64,000 nt of DNA, taken from positions 26,835,462 through 26,899,461 of the forward strand of contig CM055113.1 in the NCBI GenBank assembly GCA_029204225.1, read 5' to 3'. The notes under the pieces are model-generated. The model ran no database searches and was not told where the DNA came from. It worked only from the letters and a program-made list of their open reading frames with translations. Below, in pieces: positions 1 to 9,674 of the stretch. A program made the translations under genes and the position numbers. Every line of letters starts with the position of its first letter. Positions within the stretch are counted from its first letter, which is position 1. Source of the DNA: Diphasiastrum complanatum (Eukaryota; Streptophyta; Lycopodiopsida; Lycopodiales; Lycopodiaceae).

Positions 1-170
1 CCATTCCGCCCTCCTTGGATCTCCCTCTGGAGGCTTTGACTCTGTGAGATCTGTTACCGACCAGATTCCCTCGCCCTTTAGAAGTGTCTTTGTCTTGAAC
101 TTCCATATGTGGTAGCTTGCACCATCGAGATTAATTGTGATCTTTGTCTGAATTGCACTAGCCCCATATT
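1..170 (-). pseudogene. Ty1/copia gag, N-terminal fragment
   Basis: Read on the minus strand, this stretch encodes a copia-type Gag start. The frame contains LDGASYHMWKFKTKTLLKGEG, a variant of the 'L(D/N)GxNYxxWK' opening typical of plant copia Gag (UBN2-type) proteins, and runs off the left window edge. It lies directly downstream, on the minus strand, of a tRNA-Met primer-binding site. The likely start region shows two extra G residues, so the normal ATG is out of frame. The nearest relative in this window is the Gag start at 57541. Gag would form the virus-like particle. Only the N-terminus is visible, so integrity of the rest cannot be judged. Confidence 0.7.
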
Positions 171-190
171 GTATCTAGTGAACCCAAAAA

Positions 191-201
191 CTCTGATACC
201 A
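191..201 (-). other. Primer-binding site of minus-strand copia element
   Basis: The plus strand reads CTCTGATACCA, the reverse complement of TGGTATCAGAG, the site complementary to the 3' end of initiator tRNA-Met used by most plant copia elements. A TG at 202 begins the adjoining LTR. The right end of that LTR was not located. Confidence 0.75.
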
Positions 202-420
202 TGCTGTCGGAAGTGTATGTAGCTAGTTCAAACCATAGTTACCTATTTTGGAACAAAACGTGTTTTAGAATGTGTTCCGTTCAGGAACGAAGCAAAAAAT
301 AAGCAACTTTTTTTAATATACTAATAAAATTCCAAAATTTGAATTTTTTTGGGATTTTAGGGCTTTCATAGGGATGCCTTTGACGATACATAAAACCACA
401 AAATTCTAACAATGAGCCAT
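202..420 (-). mobile_element. Probable 5' LTR of the left-edge copia element (right end unknown)
   Basis: The sequence abutting the primer-binding site should be the 5' LTR of the minus-strand element. It begins TG on the plus strand. No second LTR copy is in the window, so the outer boundary and target duplication cannot be set; the end given is a guess. It contains a broken palindrome of the TTCCGTTCAGGAAC type near 280-293. Confidence 0.35.
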
Positions 421-1869
421 TGGTCTGTGAGGAGGGCAGATAAAATGGAATGTCGATGGGATCTTCAAGCAGTTTATACTCTAAAAAACAAGCAAGAAAT
501 CTGCAGCAAACTTCCTAGTTGTCAAGCTCTAAATAGGTTATATGCAAGGGTCTGATAGTTGCATAGAGAAACTTCTCTATGCCGCATTCATTTTAAGTAC
601 AAATATCAAAGGGCCTTCTTTTTGGATAAACTTCCTGAAATTATGGAAGGTAAAGTCAAACGGTTTCAATTCAACATTTGCAAGATTTTGCGCATGCATT
701 TTTTTGTCCATACTTGTCAATGTCATAGGTTTTTGTTTTGGACTTTGACAAAATTTGGCCACTCCTCAAATCAGTCGTCCTATTCAACTTAGGCGCACTC
801 CCTCAAAAATCCCAAAATTGAACTGTTTGGAGATCGGGGCCCTATTGCATTTCTTAACCCTTTTTTCATTTTTTTGTTTTGAATTTTAAATCTAAGGTTA
901 GCGACATTTTTTTTTTGTGCAGATGATTTCTGGCGGCCATTTTAGTGGCCGCTATCTTTTGTGGCAACTGTTTTGGCAGATTATCTAAGTAGTATCTATG
1001 GCACTTTCTAGCGTCTAATTTGGAGGAGGTTTGGACACTTTTTCATCAGCATTTATTTGCTGGTTTTGACATTCTTTTGGAGGCTCCATCACCATTTTTT
1101 TGAGGTTATTTCGACTTCACTTGTTGTTTTTCATGGATGTACCTAAGGTTCTTCGTAGCACCCTATTTGGAGGTGATTTGGATAGCAGCATCTCCCTCTT
1201 TGTTGTCGTAGTTTAAGCTACTTTGTTGATTTTTTGGGGCAGCATACCCACCTAGTTCCAGCGCCCTACTTGGAGATGATATTGACATATTTTTGCACAC
1301 TTTCGCTAGTTGGTTTTTTAGACTCCTTTTGTAGTACCATTGTCTTTTTTGGAGGCTATTTTGTTGGTTCTTCGAGGCAACAATTAGTTGGTACCTATCT
1401 TTTGCTATATTTGGCAACTTACTTAACTTGGTGCTCTATTTGGTGGACACTTTGGCAACTTCTTCGCCACCTATCACTTGCTATTGTGGTCTTTTGCATT
1501 TGCATAGAGCCTACATTGAGGTGACAACTTGTGTCCTATAACTCGACGTTTGTGTTTTTTCTCATAATTTTTTTATACCTTTGTTTGGTTTACATTTGGT
1601 TTTTTGTTTTCTTACGATATGTTCATAAAACAAAACAAAAATCTAACCAAATTTACGTTCCTTTTGTTACACTCACGTCTCTCATCTCCTGTGTTTTAAA
1701 TATTTTCTTTTCCATATGTTTCATCATGGACATTTGGTCTCCATTACAACAATAATTGTTTCAGCTCTTACAAGAACATGTGGCATTTATTCCCATTCCA
1801 TTGTATTATGGGTAGTTTGGAGACATTGACTTAGCAAAGTTGTTGAATACACTAGCTTCTTATTTTGAG
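421..1869. other. Unrecognised T-rich stretch with degenerate periodic repeats
   Basis: No convincing gene is seen on either strand; open frames are short and T-rich. Between about 1010 and 1470 related phrases of the form 'agcNccctaYttggaggtgatttggataN' recur at about 1010, 1158, 1259 and 1429. This suggests an old degenerate tandem array of roughly 100-170 bp spacing. No LTR ends or target duplications were found. Confidence 0.4.
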
Positions 1870-2290
1870 ACCTTCTTTATAGGGATCCACCACTCGATGA
1901 TTCTCAAGTTGTTCCAGATGTAGTAGTCGATCAGGATATGTGTCTAGAGCCATATTGTGAGGCTGAGACAGTGATAGTATCACACATTGAGAAAGATACA
2001 CACGAGGTTGATTTCGTATCACAAAGTGTGAGAGAGTCACTGTCACACTATGAGAGCGCTTCACATATGCAAGGTTGTTGTGATGGTGGCACACATTGTG
2101 TCAGAGTCACAGCTATAGGTTGATATTGGTAATGTTGCATGCTTTGATGCTGATGCCAAGCACCTTGGTGTTGCTCTTGAGTGCCCTAATCTTGATGCTG
2201 CAGCCTATGGTTATTTTTTTGATACTCCTCTTGATCCTATGATTGCTCCAGCTATTGCCGCCTTCCCTTTGAAGAAGATAATGTGAAAAT
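1870..2290 (+). pseudogene. Unrecognised coding-like fragment (two frames)
   Basis: Two adjoining plus-strand frames look protein-like rather than random. The first (about 1875-2123) is rich in Asp, Glu, Val and Ser and contains VSHIEKDTHEVDF. The second (about 2122-2286) is in another frame and contains ACFDADAKHLGVALECPNLD. A frameshift or lost intron would be needed to join them. No family is recognised. It lies just upstream of a duplicated repeat, so it may be part of an old mobile element. Confidence 0.3.
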
Positions 2291-2520
2291 TTGTCAACAA
2301 GAAGCATAAGCACGAAGCTTGATTCTACTTTAAGGCTACAAAATGCAATGAGCCACAATATCACTCTATAGCTTCATTGTATCACCAAGATCTTTAAGGT
2401 TCTATTCAAGCATTTCACAAGAGCTCTACATATGATCAACAAGATGCCAAAAGCCTTTATTCAAGTGCTCATACACATTACATAAGAAAGATCATCGTAC
2501 TAGCTCGTGAAGCAATGGCC
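2285..2520. repeat. Direct repeat A, copy 1
   Basis: This segment begins around 'aaatttgtcaacaagaagca' and is repeated with mismatches at 2986-3214. It lacks coding potential. The two copies start about 700 bp apart and flank repeat C copy 1. Confidence 0.7.
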
Positions 2521-2789
2521 TCCTCCATTCTTACGATTCGTTCGCAATACAACAAATGAAAAAAACAATACTCTCTCTCTTCCAATAATAGAATTGAACG
2601 GGCTGGGCCCTATTTACATGAAGTATGGATGGTGAGTTTCCTCCTGAAACCCTAGCCTCATGTGCAAGTCACATCTATGATCCTTTCCTTACACTGTCAC
2701 CAATGGTCAAGATGAGACATTGGTAAATGTAGCCAATATAATGTAATAATTTGTGTAGCCAAAGAGGTAATTTGAGGCTGAAGTTTGCA
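2521..2789. other. Unique spacer between duplicated blocks
   Basis: This 270-bp stretch separates repeat A copy 1 from repeat C copy 1 and has no second copy in the window. It has no open frame of note. Confidence 0.4.
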
Positions 2790-2985
2790 CAATGTTATTT
2801 TCCTGAGTTGGCCTCACATATTGGCCTCGTTTGGCATTTTACATTACCATGTGTATGAACTCCCATAATTTGAACAATATCACACTAGCCCTAAGTTAAC
2901 ATTTTCAATGTCGGCCTAAGTTGCCATTTGCAAATCTTTTACGATAAAACATTTGCCTAAATGGCATTTGCATAATCTTTCAAAA
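2790..2985. repeat. Direct repeat C, copy 1
   Basis: Starts near 'cctgagttggcctcacatat'. A diverged second copy occupies 5327-5500, immediately after the truncated gypsy element. Both copies carry several variants of 'ggcctaagttggcatttgca'. Confidence 0.7.
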
Positions 2986-3214
2986 TTTGTCAACAAGAAG
3001 CAAAAATACCAAGCTTGATTCTACTTGAAGATTACAAAATGCAATGAGCCACAATGTCACACTATAGCTTCAGCACATCACCAAGATCTTTAAGGTTCTA
3101 TTTGAGCATTTCAAAAGAGCTCTACATATGACCAACAAGATGCCAATACCTTTATTCATCTGCCCATACACATTACGTAAGAAAGATCACAATCCTAGTT
3201 CATGAAGCATTAGT
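2986..3214. repeat. Direct repeat A, copy 2
   Basis: Diverged copy of 2285-2520. It ends exactly where the LTR-like sequence of the gypsy element begins (TG at 3215). Confidence 0.7.
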
Positions 3215-3627
3215 TGTTAGGGCATCAGTAGTACCGTAAGGAGTAGCCTTCCATGCTAGGTGGGGACCCGGCCAGTTGTCATCACTGGTTAGGAGGGTTC
3301 TAGGGGACGCGGCTAGTGGACCCGCAGTGCTACCAGTATAACTGATAGCCGAGGGGTCAGGTACACAATTAAGGCCACGTGGTACCTCTAGTCTAGTAAT
3401 GGGCCCAGCGAGGGGTCAGTGGGTATAGTTGATTACCTAGCCACGTGGGTGAGCCCGAGATAGCAAGTGCTAAGTGGCAAGCTCATGGAGAGGCCACCTA
3501 GTTACCCAGCCCTTTGGGACTAAGAGTGTGTGGGAGGAGGGTCGAGCTACTCAGTTTCAGATTTTCCCTTTGCTTCCTGACTTTCTCTCTCTAGCATGCT
3601 CTTGCTAGAAGGCTGTTTTATCTTACA
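3215..3627 (+). repeat. Probable 5' LTR of truncated gypsy element
   Basis: The block starts TGTTAG and ends at 'atcttaca', closely like the 'atctattaca' end of the chromovirus LTR at 6937. No partner LTR exists in the window, so both ends are inferred. The adjoining primer-binding site is not recognisable. Confidence 0.5.
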
Positions 3628-4135
3628 CAAAAATGGTTTTTTAGGGAGGGCGCTGGCCTGTTTGAAGTTTTTTGCTTCTTGTTATCTCCGTAGGCGTCAG
3701 AATCCTCCAAAAACTTGGGAATAGGGTTCTTTCATCCTAAGAAAGTCTTCAAGACATTCACAGCCAGGTACTATGGCCTTTTGAATTGATTTTGCAGCTG
3801 ACCCCCTTGGAAAATAGGCGCTGGACCAGTTTTAGTCAGACTGCGAGTTGACAGCCCAGATCAGGCCCAAATCTCTGGCCCAACAGCTTGTTTGGTAGCC
3901 AAGACAGACTCCTTGAAGGTCCTAACTGATTCTGTACCAGAATTTGCAGCGGTTGAGGAGATATAAAGGCTCGAATTTGGCCTTTTTGGACCTGTTTTGT
4001 CAAAATCAGTTGAAGGCTGAGCAAAGTTGGCTGTTGGAAGGTGGTACTGTACCTATAAGACAGGGAAACGACGTCAGTACATACTTGGCACCTGCTATCG
4101 AGGACCTCGGTAAGTTTTTATATTGATAATTCACT

Positions 4136-5244
4136 ATGGAACCGGAAAGACTGGAAGAAATTCCGGAGATTCCAGTGTCGATATCCCCTCTATCAAACGA
4201 GGCGATTTTCGACCAGTTTATGGTTTGTTCTGAGTTTCGGAGTTTTGCTTCCGAAACCCAGGATAGATTCCAGTCAATTACTGATCGGTTCTCGGGTTTG
4301 GAGCAAACCCTCCAGCAACTCCGAGAGATGTTGGTTGGTAGGTTGACTTCCACCCCGATGGAAACTGATCGGGAATTGCTGGATGTAAGACCTAAGGTTC
4401 CGACACCATCCGAAGCAATGGAAGATGTTCCCCTGACTTCGAAACGAGTGAGACTCTCCGCTAAGGATGTGCAAAATTTGACTTATAGCGACGAGGAGAA
4501 AGAAAGGACAGTAGACAATGTCACTGCCTTTTTATTTCACTGGACAGATTACCATAATCTCACAGGCACCCCTGATCATTTAAGACCTACAGAAACAGGG
4601 TTGTTTCTGAGAGGTAAGTCTTCCAAGTGGTGGATGTTGTTATCCAAGGACGGCAACTGGCCCAAGACTTGGGAAGAATTTAAGACTCTCTTTTGAAAGG
4701 AACATCTTCTTGAGAATGAGGAAGATCGTAATTGGCGGCTTTGGGAAGAGTGCCGGATGGAAAACCGCACCCTTACCTAATATCTGTTCAATTATAGAGA
4801 GTCCATGCTCAGACTCCCCATAAATTATCAGAAGAGGAGAGGATTTTTAAGGGCCTCGGTCACAGAGTTCGCAAAAGAGGCCATACCTCGGCAACCTCAG
4901 ACTTTTGAGGAGGCAGTTAATTATGTCCAGATGTATGACAATCTCCTCGAAAGAAACCGTAAGGGTAAGTTCACAACAATAGAACCCTCAGAGACTACCA
5001 CCTCTAAGGGTAAGAGAAAGCTCAGTAAGAATACATTTGTGAAAGCAAAAAAATTCAAAGGATCACTTGCTGAGCTTGAAAAAGCTAAAAAAGAAAAATT
5101 GTGCTTTAATTGTCTTGGAAGCGACCACTCTCGATTCCAGTGTCCACTTCTTGCTAGAAGGCAAGAAGGAGAAAAGAAGGGTGGCTCTCCACTGTCCTTC
5201 GTGATCCTAGTGTCGAGAGGCATACCCTGTTTCGACTACATGGG
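4136..5244 (+). pseudogene. Ty3/gypsy gag with two nonsense codons
   Basis: A Gag-type protein. The N-terminal third is acidic and probably coiled-coil (FDQFMVCSEFRSFASETQD, then heptad-like LEQTLQQLREM). A central block with WW and TWEEFKTLF resembles the retrotransposon gag capsid domain, and a zinc knuckle CFNCLGSDHSRFQC lies near 5102-5143. The frame is interrupted by TGA at 4694 and TAA at 4778, and both sides continue in the same frame with plausible Gag sequence, so these are point nonsense mutations (TGG to TGA and CAA to TAA fit). After the knuckle the protease lies in another frame. The ATG at 4136 is about 0.5 kb after the LTR, normal for a gypsy leader. Confidence 0.8.
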
Positions 5245-5322
5245 ATGCTTGGTGATCGTAGAGTTCGTATTCTCGTCGATGACGGCGCAAGCCATAACTT
5301 TATCAACCCGTGGGCATGAATC
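5245..5322 (+). pseudogene. Gypsy aspartic protease, truncated start
   Basis: The frame from 5245 contains VDDGASHNFIN, matching the retropepsin active-site pattern D-S/T-G-A-S/T-H-N-F-I of plant gypsy elements, except that Asp precedes Gly where Ser or Thr is usual. It lies in a different frame from the upstream gag and stops at TGA around 5320, where the element is truncated. Confidence 0.7.
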
Positions 5323-5326
5323 TTCC

Positions 5327-5500
5327 TAAGTTGGTCTCACATATTGGCCTAATTTGGCATCTTACATTACCATGTTTCCAAACTTCCATAATATCACATT
5401 GGCCCTGAGTTAACATTTCCAATGTTGGCCTAAGTTGGCATTAGCAAATCTTTGACAATAAAACATTTGCCTAAGTTGGCATTTGCATAATCTTTTATAG
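5327..5500. repeat. Direct repeat C, copy 2
   Basis: Diverged copy of 2790-2985, beginning 'tcctaagttggtctcacata'. It marks the downstream flank of the truncated gypsy element. Confidence 0.7.
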
Positions 5501-6075
5501 ATAAATAGTTCTTGAAATCTTCCTCTGATATCTTTGTACTTTGAAATACCTATTCCCAAGATTGAGCCAATCCTCCATTACCTCAAGCCTTTTATCTTTG
5601 TTCTTGGAAAAATCACTAGGTTGGAAGCTAAGATTAGTGGTCTAAAAGTAAATGACGTTGTAAGTCTTGCTGCTAAACTTGGCTTGCAGAATCTGCATGT
5701 TTTGATGCATTTCCATGAGCAATGGATCTATCCCTTGGCCCAAGTTATATAATGCCTAATTTGCGTCAGCCTGCAACCTAGAGCTGAGAGAGTTTATAAA
5801 ACCAAGAGGAGGAGTCAGGAATAGCTAGCATCATAAAGCAAGTGAAAACTAGTCCTCAATGTAGCATCCAGAAGTGTCCACTTTATGGTTTCAGCCCTAA
5901 GGTACATTTTGAAGGCTAGCTTGCTGGGCTTGGGCCCTTGACACGTTGGGCAATATGTGGCCAGTGAGGTAGGTATATCATCTATGAGGGCTTGGTAATG
6001 GATTCGACATATCTCGAACTATTGGTTGCTCAGAGGGTCGTAGGATTTGTGGTGACGGTATTGACCGACAAGTGA
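5501..6075. other. Flank between repeat C and the chromovirus
   Basis: A 72-codon plus frame (5534-5752, FEIPIPKIEPILHYLKPF) is not recognised. From about 5700 to 6075 the minus strand has poorly interrupted frames and may continue the LINE seen beyond the chromovirus, since the chromovirus TSD splits this DNA. That link is weak. Confidence 0.3.
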
Positions 6076-6080
6076 GTTAG
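6076..6080. repeat. Target-site duplication, left (GTTAG)
   Basis: GTTAG immediately precedes the 5' LTR and is repeated at 9670-9674 immediately after the 3' LTR. This is the 5-bp duplication expected from LTR-element integration. Confidence 0.9.
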
Positions 6081-6937
6081 TGTTACAAGCACGTGACCAG
6101 TGCCGAACCCTAGAGAACAGAGGAGGTCAGATAACACAGTCAGGGTCGTGTCCAGTAGTGTACACGACGTCAAGTTTTGATAGACATGAGAAAACAAAGA
6201 ATGAAAAAAATTGAAGAGGCAAACACAATTGGAAAAGAGAATAATCAACTTGATTCTAATGATTATCATGATGAGGTGCAACACGATGAAGCAACGCACA
6301 ACATGTTTGAATCTTACTTTGAAACAAATGAGAATGATGATATGCATGCATCTTCTAATGAAAACGGAGATCACGAACAATTTGAGATGGATGAAGACGA
6401 CATTCTATTGCGCAAGGAGGCAAACACTCCTCTATATCCTGGAGCATCCATTTCGAGACTAGCTATGTCAATTCTTATTCTAAACCTTCAAGCAACATAC
6501 AAATGGAGTGATTGTAGCGTGACATCTTTATTCGGATACTTAACGCATAACACAACTATTATACTTTATAACATATTTACATTAAGTTAATTTTTTTTTC
6601 TTTTCTAACAACTCACATTGCTCTATTTTAGGTTGTTGCATCGAATACTTCCGAAAGAAAATGTGATACCTAAAACACGAAAAGGCAAGACAGTGAGTAG
6701 TGTGCCCTAGCACGGTCCATAGCCACGGCGGGCCTAACACAGTCTAGGGACCCTGTCAGCAGGATAGGGCCCCCTGTTGGGTCTCAACGTGCAGTCGGCC
6801 ACGTGACCGACACTTGGCAGTATGCATGCTATCAGTCCTCACACTGGGCTAGGAGGGGCTTACTCCATATCAGGGAGTAGGCAAGGTTGGGTGGAGCAGT
6901 TAGTGTTTGCCCTACTGTGGTGTTAGGATCTATTACA
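6081..6937 (+). repeat. Chromovirus 5' LTR, split by an inserted CACTA fragment
   Basis: Starts TGTTAC and ends ATTACA. It matches the 3' LTR except for an insert at about 6168-6680 that the 3' LTR lacks. Without the insert its length is about 345 bp, close to the 360-bp 3' LTR. Confidence 0.9.
6168..6680 (+). mobile_element. CACTA (En/Spm) transposase gene fragment inside the LTR
   Basis: The insert carries a plus-strand frame from 6177 with an acidic N-terminal region (DSNDYHDEVQHDEATHNMFE) followed by TPLYPGASISRLAMSILILN and WSDCSVTSLFGYL. This matches the region of plant CACTA TNP2-like transposases that reads 'PLYPGC...S.L....L..LK....WS..SF..LL.LL'. After a probable intron (acceptor TTTTAG at 6630-6635) the frame resumes with LHRILPKENVIPKTRK, the next conserved block ('LP.G..LP.SYYE'). 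It is a gene piece without CACTA termini. The six bases ACACGA lie at both edges (6162-6167 and 6675-6680) but occur once in the 3' LTR. Confidence 0.75.
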
Positions 6938-6938
6938 C

Positions 6939-6950
6939 TGGTATCAGAGC
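6939..6950 (+). other. Chromovirus primer-binding site
   Basis: TGGTATCAGAGC, complementary to the 3' end of initiator tRNA-Met, starts two bases after the 5' LTR end. Confidence 0.9.
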
Positions 6951-7780
6951 CATCTCCTTCTTTGGGAGTTCAGTTTTCAGCAGTGGAGAAAGTAGATAGA
7001 TTGCTTAGAACTTCTTAAAAATTTCAGAAATCTAGAAGGCAGGGCCAGCGCTGGAGAATCAGTGGTATACTGAGAAAATCTTGGTGCAAACTTCTGTTTT
7101 CCACATAGGATTTGAGTCAAAATCGAGGAGCAGGTCGAGCGCTGCCAGATCAGACTTCAATTCTGATTTTTGAGTGGAAATTTAGTGAATTCTCAACGGT
7201 TCCAGGGCAGGAAGCTTGGTATAGGTCCAGCGCTCCTAGAGCTGTAGAAAAATCAGAGGTTGGGATACTTTTTGGGCCCCAAATCAGTAGAAATCGGGCC
7301 AGACAGGTTGCTGCCCAGTCAGCGAGGGTAGGAACTTGAAATTTCCGGAGTTTTCTTGCATTTTTTCTGGACTTTACTCGGTTTTTGGGGAGCTCCAGGG
7401 CTGCACACAGATCAACGAGCAGCTGTGTATTGTATTTCACATTTTTGAATAGATATCTGGCTTCAGATCTGAGTTTTTCGGAGCAGCAGTGGTGCTACTC
7501 AGACAGCGAGGGGGGAGAGCAAGAAAATTCAGATTTTCCTTGCATCTTTTTCGGCTTTCTACTCATTTTTTCAGAGCCACAGGTTTGCTAATAGGTCAGC
7601 GAGCAACTTCCTCCAAAAATCCGGAAATTTGAAACACTGTTTGGGCTTCGAACTTGGATTTTCCAGAACAGCAGGTCTGAGATTGGTTGTGGAAGAGCTG
7701 AGAGGGTTCCTCTTATGATGCATCTTCTCTACTATCTGGAACTCAGTCAAGAGCAGACAGTTACAGACTCCAGAACCAGT
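6951..7780 (+). other. Chromovirus noncoding leader and deletion junction
   Basis: The leader repeats phrases such as 'ggtcgagcgctgcca' and 'agggctgcacacagatcaacgag' at loose intervals. Short frames here do not resemble Gag. The deletion that removed gag to RNase H must end before about 7780, where an acidic linker of pol begins. Confidence 0.5.
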
Positions 7781-9093
7781 TCTCGGGGCTGGTGCCAGTT
7801 CATCCAAGAATACGACAGCTTCCGTTGATGATGATGATGAGTCCGAGTATACGTCAGATGATGTCGACGATTCTGAGCCTGTATCACCCAAGCAAACCCC
7901 AGAGGTTGAGGGTCAGTTGACTCAAGGATTCAAATGGAAACAGTATTCCATTCAGGATGAGTACTTGCTCTATAGAGATAGAGTATGTGTCCCCAATTTA
8001 GAGGATTATAGGTAGCAGGTCCTATATGAGTGTCATGACAATCCTAGTGCGGGGAACCCAGGCATACAGAAGACCTATGAGCTTCTTCGTAGGCAATTTT
8101 TCTGGCCAAGTATGAAAAAGGACGTCCAACAATATGTAACCAGTTGCCAGAAATGTCAAGTAAATAAAGCAAAGCGTTTAAAGGCAGGTGGGTTGTTACA
8201 GCCCTTAGATATACCAGCTGGTAAATGGGAGAGTATCTCCATGGATTTTATAGTAGGCCTGCCTAAAACCCAAAAGGGTAATGATGCTATATGGGTCACA
8301 ATTGACCGTTTGACCAAAATGGCTCATTTTATTCCGATCAAAACAACCGTTAGAGCTCCAGTGTTAGCGAGGTTATTTGTAGACGGGCTATTTAAATTGT
8401 ACGGTCTACCTGCCGGCATAGTCAGCTACCGGGACAGTAAGTTTAATGGAAATTTTCGGAGGGCAGTATTCCATCATCTCCATACTAAACTCAATATAAG
8501 TACCACCGACCATCCACAGACGGATGGTCAAACAGAGAGGGTAAATCAGGTGCTGGAGGATATGCTTCGTGCATACGTCAGCAAGAGGCAGACTAATTGG
8601 GAGGAGTATCTCTCGATATTAGAGTTTGCTTATAACAGTACCAAACATTCAGCTACGAGATACAACCCATTTATGCTGATGTGCGGTTTCCAGCCACGCT
8701 CACCCACAGCTGTAGGGTTTAAACAAGAAAAAGTTGAAGTAGCCAGAAACTTTTTAGAGGACCTAAACCAGATGATAGAACATGCTAAGCGTAGCATTAG
8801 GTAGTCCCAGGATCGAGCCAGGCATTATGCAGATCCACACAGACGGGATGTGCAGTTCTCCGCTGTTGAGAAAGGCTACTTGAGAGACTTAGTTGACTCT
8901 AAAACCCTCAAATCAGGAGTGTGTGCTAAGTTGTCTCCTAGGTATTGTGGTCCCTTTACCATCAATAGGAGACTAGGCGAGGTCACCTATGAACTAGAAC
9001 TCCCACACAGTAGTAAGGTTTTTCTAGTCTTTCATGTAAGCCAGTTACGAAAGGCCTTAGCCAGATCAGAAAATCTGGTGGGGATAGTGTTCT
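7780..9093 (+). pseudogene. Chromovirus integrase with lost zinc-binding and catalytic residues
   Basis: Order: acidic linker after RNase H (DDDDESEYTSDDVDD), YSIQDEYLLYRDRVCVPN, zinc-binding HHCC domain (ECHDNPSAGN...CQKC), DDE core (SMDFIVGLP; second Asp block; HPQTDGQTER) and GPY-like C-terminal part (KLSPRYCGPFTI). Damage is clear. The second HHCC histidine is Asn (SAGNPG for SAGHPG). The second catalytic residue is Tyr (IVSYRDSKF where IVSDRDSKF is usual; codon TAC at 8427-8429), at the DD35E spacing from the Glu at 8535-8537. In-frame TAG codons lie at about 8012 and 8802. The protein would otherwise insert element DNA into chromosomes. Confidence 0.9.
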
Positions 9094-9103
9094 AGTTCTC
9101 CCA

Positions 9104-9298
9104 TTGGATTCTCAGCAACCTCCACATGAGCCAGAGGAGATTCTTGATAGTAGAGAGACGCAGACTCGTCATACTCTATATCGAGAATATCTAGTCAAGT
9201 GGAATGATCAGCCTGTTGAGAATGCCACTTGGGAAAGAGGCAGCGTCCTTCGCAAGATTTTTCCAGACTTTGTCTTAGAGGACCAAGACGGTTTTTAA
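9104..9298 (+). pseudogene. Chromodomain at the C-terminus of the chromovirus integrase
   Basis: The frame contains EEILDSRETQTR then EYLVKWNDQPVENATWE, the core chromodomain pattern (I-L-D-x-R ... E-Y-L-V-K-W-x-x-x-P ... E-A/N-T-W-E). In chromoviruses this domain follows integrase and targets insertion to modified chromatin. It is in a different frame from the preceding integrase (stop TAG at 9093-9095), so a frameshift near 9070-9090 separates them. The stop TAA lies a few bases before the polypurine tract. Confidence 0.9.
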
Positions 9299-9309
9299 GG
9301 GGGAGGGAG
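9297..9309 (+). other. Chromovirus polypurine tract
   Basis: AAGGGGGAGGGAG lies directly before the 3' LTR and would prime plus-strand DNA synthesis. Confidence 0.85.
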
Positions 9310-9669
9310 TGTTACGAGCATGTGACCAGTGCCGAACCCTAGAGAAAACAAGAGGTCAGATACCACAGTCAGGGTCGTGTCCAGTGTACACGACCAACAG
9401 GGCAAGACAGTGTGAGTAGTGTGCCCCAGCACGGTCCATAGCCATGGCGGGCCTAACAGAGTCTAGGGACCCTGTCAGCAGGATAGGGCCCCCTGTTGGG
9501 TCTCGCGATGTGCAGTCGGCCACGTCAGTGCCACGTGGCTGACACTTGGCAGTATGCATGCTATCAGTCCTCACGCTGGGCTAGGAGGGGCTTACTCCAT
9601 ATCAGGGAGTAGGCAAGGTTGGGTGGAGCAGTTGGTGTTTGCCCTACTGTGGTGTTAGGATCTATTACA
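9310..9669 (+). repeat. Chromovirus 3' LTR
   Basis: A 360-bp repeat beginning TGTTACGAGC and ending CTATTACA, homologous to the 5' LTR outside the CACTA insert. It shows a short duplication around 'gtcggccacgtcagtgccacgtgg' that the 5' copy lacks. Confidence 0.95.
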
Positions 9670-9674
9670 GTTAG
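9670..9674. repeat. Target-site duplication, right (GTTAG)
   Basis: Partner of 6076-6080. Confidence 0.9.

Larger units (their letters stand above)
3215..5326 (+). mobile_element. Truncated Ty3/gypsy element (LTR, leader, gag, start of protease)
   Basis: The element begins with a TG at 3215 after repeat A copy 2 and stops abruptly near 5326, where repeat C copy 2 begins. It contains an LTR-like block, a noncoding leader, a degraded gag frame and the first residues of protease. The rest of pol and the 3' LTR are missing. Because repeat C follows directly, one deletion probably removed the 3' part of the element together with adjoining repeat sequence. Confidence 0.7.
6081..9669 (+). mobile_element. 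Chromovirus (Ty3/gypsy), internally deleted, integrase-chromodomain only
   Basis: A complete insertion by structure: LTRs 6081-6937 (interrupted) and 9310-9669, perfect 5-bp TSD, primer-binding site at 6939, polypurine tract at 9297 and internal coding sequence. Only the tail after RNase H, the integrase and the chromodomain remain. Gag, protease, reverse transcriptase and most of RNase H are gone, so the copy could move only with proteins supplied from elsewhere, and its integrase is itself damaged. The chromodomain assigns it to the plant chromovirus lineage. Confidence 0.9.
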
